64,000 nt of DNA from Nymphaea colorata (lineage: Eukaryota; Streptophyta; Magnoliopsida; Nymphaeales; Nymphaeaceae), in the NCBI RefSeq assembly GCF_008831285.2, contig NC_045149.1:18801035-18865034 (forward strand), read 5' to 3'. The notes below the pieces were generated by a model. The model had not been told where the DNA came from. It was given only the letters and a program-made list of their open reading frames with translations, and did not search any database. Within the stretch, counting starts at the first letter, position 1; every line of letters starts with the position of its first letter. The translations under genes and the position numbers were made by a program. Below are positions 62,224 to 64,000 of this stretch, piece by piece.

Positions 62224-64000
62224 ATGCTGATCTCGCTTGGCGGCCTCGCCGGAAAATTGACGCAGCGGCATCTGGGACACCTAAAGACCCGGATATGGAA
62301 TCGGGACTACGTCGGAAGACCAACTTCCGGCGGGATAGTGTCCTTAAATGCGACAATAACGGAGTTCATGAGGGCTGGCGCAGTGGCAAACGCGCGCAAG
62401 CTGTTCGATGAAATGCCTCAGAGAGATGTGGTCACTTGGAATGCCATGGTCTCCGGTTACTGCAAAAATGGGCGTTTAAGGGAAGCCCGACAGTTCTTTG
62501 ATCAAATGCCTCGGCGCGACATTATCTCATGGAACGCCATGATCATGGGCTATGTTCATAACTCGAGCTTGGAGGAGGCCCGCAAGCTCTTTGATGTAAT
62601 GCCCGAGAGAAACGTGACATCTTGGAACTTGTTGGTCGGCGGGTACGCCGATGAAGCTAATGTTCGTGTTGTCCAGGAATTGTTTCAAAGGATGCCTGAA
62701 CGGGACGTTGCCTCATGGACGATACTTATCGCGGCTTTTGCTGGGGAGGGATGGATCAACGATGCGCGAAAAGTGTTTGATGAAATGCCTGAGAGGGACG
62801 TACGGGCATGGAACACGATGATTTCTGGATATGTGAAGAATGAGAGGGTTGAAATTGCTGAAAGTCTGTTTGTGAAGATGCCAAAACGGGATACCTGCTC
62901 ATGGTTAGAATTGATCAATGGCTATGTTAGTTTTCGAAGGCTGGGTGATGCCATTAAATTATTTATACACTCACCAGATAAACCAATTGTCTCTTGGAAT
63001 GCGATTATTATGGGGTTGATTGATTGTGGTTTGGTCAAGGAAGCACACGCTCTATTTGAGAAGACTCCATGGAAGCACATGTTCTCCGAAACAAATTTGA
63101 CAGTGGGTTATTTCGATGTTGGAGATGTGAGAGCAGCCAGAAAATTGTTTGATTCGATGTCGGTTCGAGATGAAGTTACATGGAATGCAGCAATTTCTGG
63201 CTACTCAAAGAATGAGCTTGGAGAAGAGGGTCTGAATCTGTATGTACAAATGCATGAAGAAGGTGTGAAGCCTGATCATGCTACTTTCGTCAGTGTTTTG
63301 AGTATTATTTCATCCTTACCTTCTTTAGATAGTGGAAGGCAAGCTCATGGACAAATACTGAAGTTTGGCTTTGATTCAGTCGTTGCCGTTGGGAATGCTC
63401 TCATAACAATGTACGCTAGGTGCGGAAGCATAACTTCATCTTTAAGGAAGTTTCAGTACATGATTAACCATGATGTCATCTCATGGAATTCTATTATATG
63501 TGGATATGCTCAGCATGGTAATGCAAAGCAGGCGCTTGATCTGTTTGAGCAAATGAGACTAACAGATACTAAACCAAATGAAATTACATTTATCAACGTC
63601 CTCAATTCTTGTAGTCACGCTGGTCTGGTTGACAAAGGCCGACACTATTTTAATCTTATGCAGACGTATTATTGCATTGGACCAACTTCAGAACATTATA
63701 CTTGCATTGTAGACTTGCTTGGCAGATATGGGTTTCTTGATGAAGCATTAAAGTTCATATGTCAGATGAAATCTCATCGACTCGTTCCTAGTTCAAGTAT
63801 ATGGGGTGCTTTACTTGGGGCATGTAGAACCCATGGAAATGTTGAGCTGGGTGAGCTTGCAGCTAATCAAGCTCTTTTGATTGAACCATGTAACGCTGCT
63901 GCATATCTGATGTTGTTCGACCTATATACTGCTCAAGGAAAAAGAGAGGAAGCAGGGGAACTTCTTGCTCTGATGAGGGAGAAAGGTGTAAAGAAAGAAC
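62224..64000 (+). CDS. PLS-class pentatricopeptide repeat protein with E motif, 3' end outside window
   Basis: An uninterrupted frame of 592 codons runs to the right edge, intronless as most plant PPR genes are. The start at 62224 (MLISLGGLAGKLTQRH) is the first ATG after an in-frame TAG; the Arg/Lys-rich, acid-poor N-terminus fits an organelle presequence. At least ten repeats follow, with the units typical of PLS proteins: ARKLFDEMPQRDVVTWNAMV, REARQFFDQMPRRDIISWNA, EEGLNLYVQMHEEGVKPDHA. The final visible part, IWGALLGACRTHGNVELGEL onward to LLALMREKGVKKE, is the E motif. Such proteins bind organelle RNAs one base per repeat and usually direct C-to-U editing. Whether a DYW deaminase domain follows cannot be seen. 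The repeat pattern resembles the At4g02750-like group. Confidence 0.92.
   Translation, partial: MLISLGGLAGKLTQRHLGHLKTRIWNRDYVGRPTSGGIVSLNATITEFMRAGAVANARKLFDEMPQRDVVTWNAMVSGYCKNGRLREARQFFDQMPRRDIISWNAMIMGYVHNSSLEEARKLFDVMPERNVTSWNLLVGGYADEANVRVVQELFQRMPERDVASWTILIAAFAGEGWINDARKVFDEMPERDVRAWNTMISGYVKNERVEIAESLFVKMPKRDTCSWLELINGYVSFRRLGDAIKLFIHSPDKPIVSWNAIIMGLIDCGLVKEAHALFEKTPWKHMFSETNLTVGYFDVGDVRAARKLFDSMSVRDEVTWNAAISGYSKNELGEEGLNLYVQMHEEGVKPDHATFVSVLSIISSLPSLDSGRQAHGQILKFGFDSVVAVGNALITMYARCGSITSSLRKFQYMINHDVISWNSIICGYAQHGNAKQALDLFEQMRLTDTKPNEITFINVLNSCSHAGLVDKGRHYFNLMQTYYCIGPTSEHYTCIVDLLGRYGFLDEALKFICQMKSHRLVPSSSIWGALLGACRTHGNVELGELAANQALLIEPCNAAAYLMLFDLYTAQGKREEAGELLALMREKGVKKE

Noticed and set aside
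1-64000. CRISPR arrays, bacterial operons, viral integrations or rRNA genes
   Set aside because: None seen. Gene structure is plant nuclear throughout, the direct repeats are microsatellites or simple tandem duplications, and no viral replicase or capsid-like frame was recognised.

Overview
This window is nuclear DNA of a flowering plant. Genes are split by AT-rich GT-AG introns, intergenic space is broad and full of microsatellites and small TIR elements, and the families present are plant ones: a PDR-type ABCG transporter, a PLS-class PPR protein, a RIN13-like protein and a plant-type DENN protein. I cannot place the species. The microsatellite load and modest gene density would fit an early-diverging angiosperm, but that is a guess.

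Layout. 1-13.06 kb: a minus-strand DENN-domain gene with 14 visible coding exons, whose 3' part lies beyond the left edge. 13.06-22 kb: gene-poor, repeat-rich DNA with an exon-like fragment at 16.6 kb and transposon relics. 22.0-24.9 kb (+): a small single-pass membrane protein of unknown function in four exons. 25.8 kb (-): tRNA-Leu(CAA). 26.5-28.6 kb (+): a four-exon, probably plastid, HMA-fold protein without the CxxC metal site. 29.8-41.6 kb (-): an intact 24-exon, 1461-residue ABCG/PDR transporter with one GC-AG intron and intronic TIR insertions. 41.6-53.4 kb: intergenic, with several MITE-like elements and a 0.7-kb tandem duplication. 53.6-57.9 kb (+): a RIN13-like protein. 60.0-61.0 kb (+): an intronless C2-domain protein. 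62.2 kb to the right edge (+): a PPR protein cut by the window end.

The genes are independent units, as is usual in plants; nothing suggests an operon or a shared pathway. Exon boundaries were worked out from reading-frame phase and splice sites and were not checked against transcripts. For the ABCG gene all 24 exon phases close exactly to 4386 coding bases. I did not find a convincing new biological system. The best leads are the serial SUMO-interaction-like motifs of the RIN13-like protein, the metal-site-less HMA protein, the uncharacterised membrane protein, and a recurring AT-rich MITE family.
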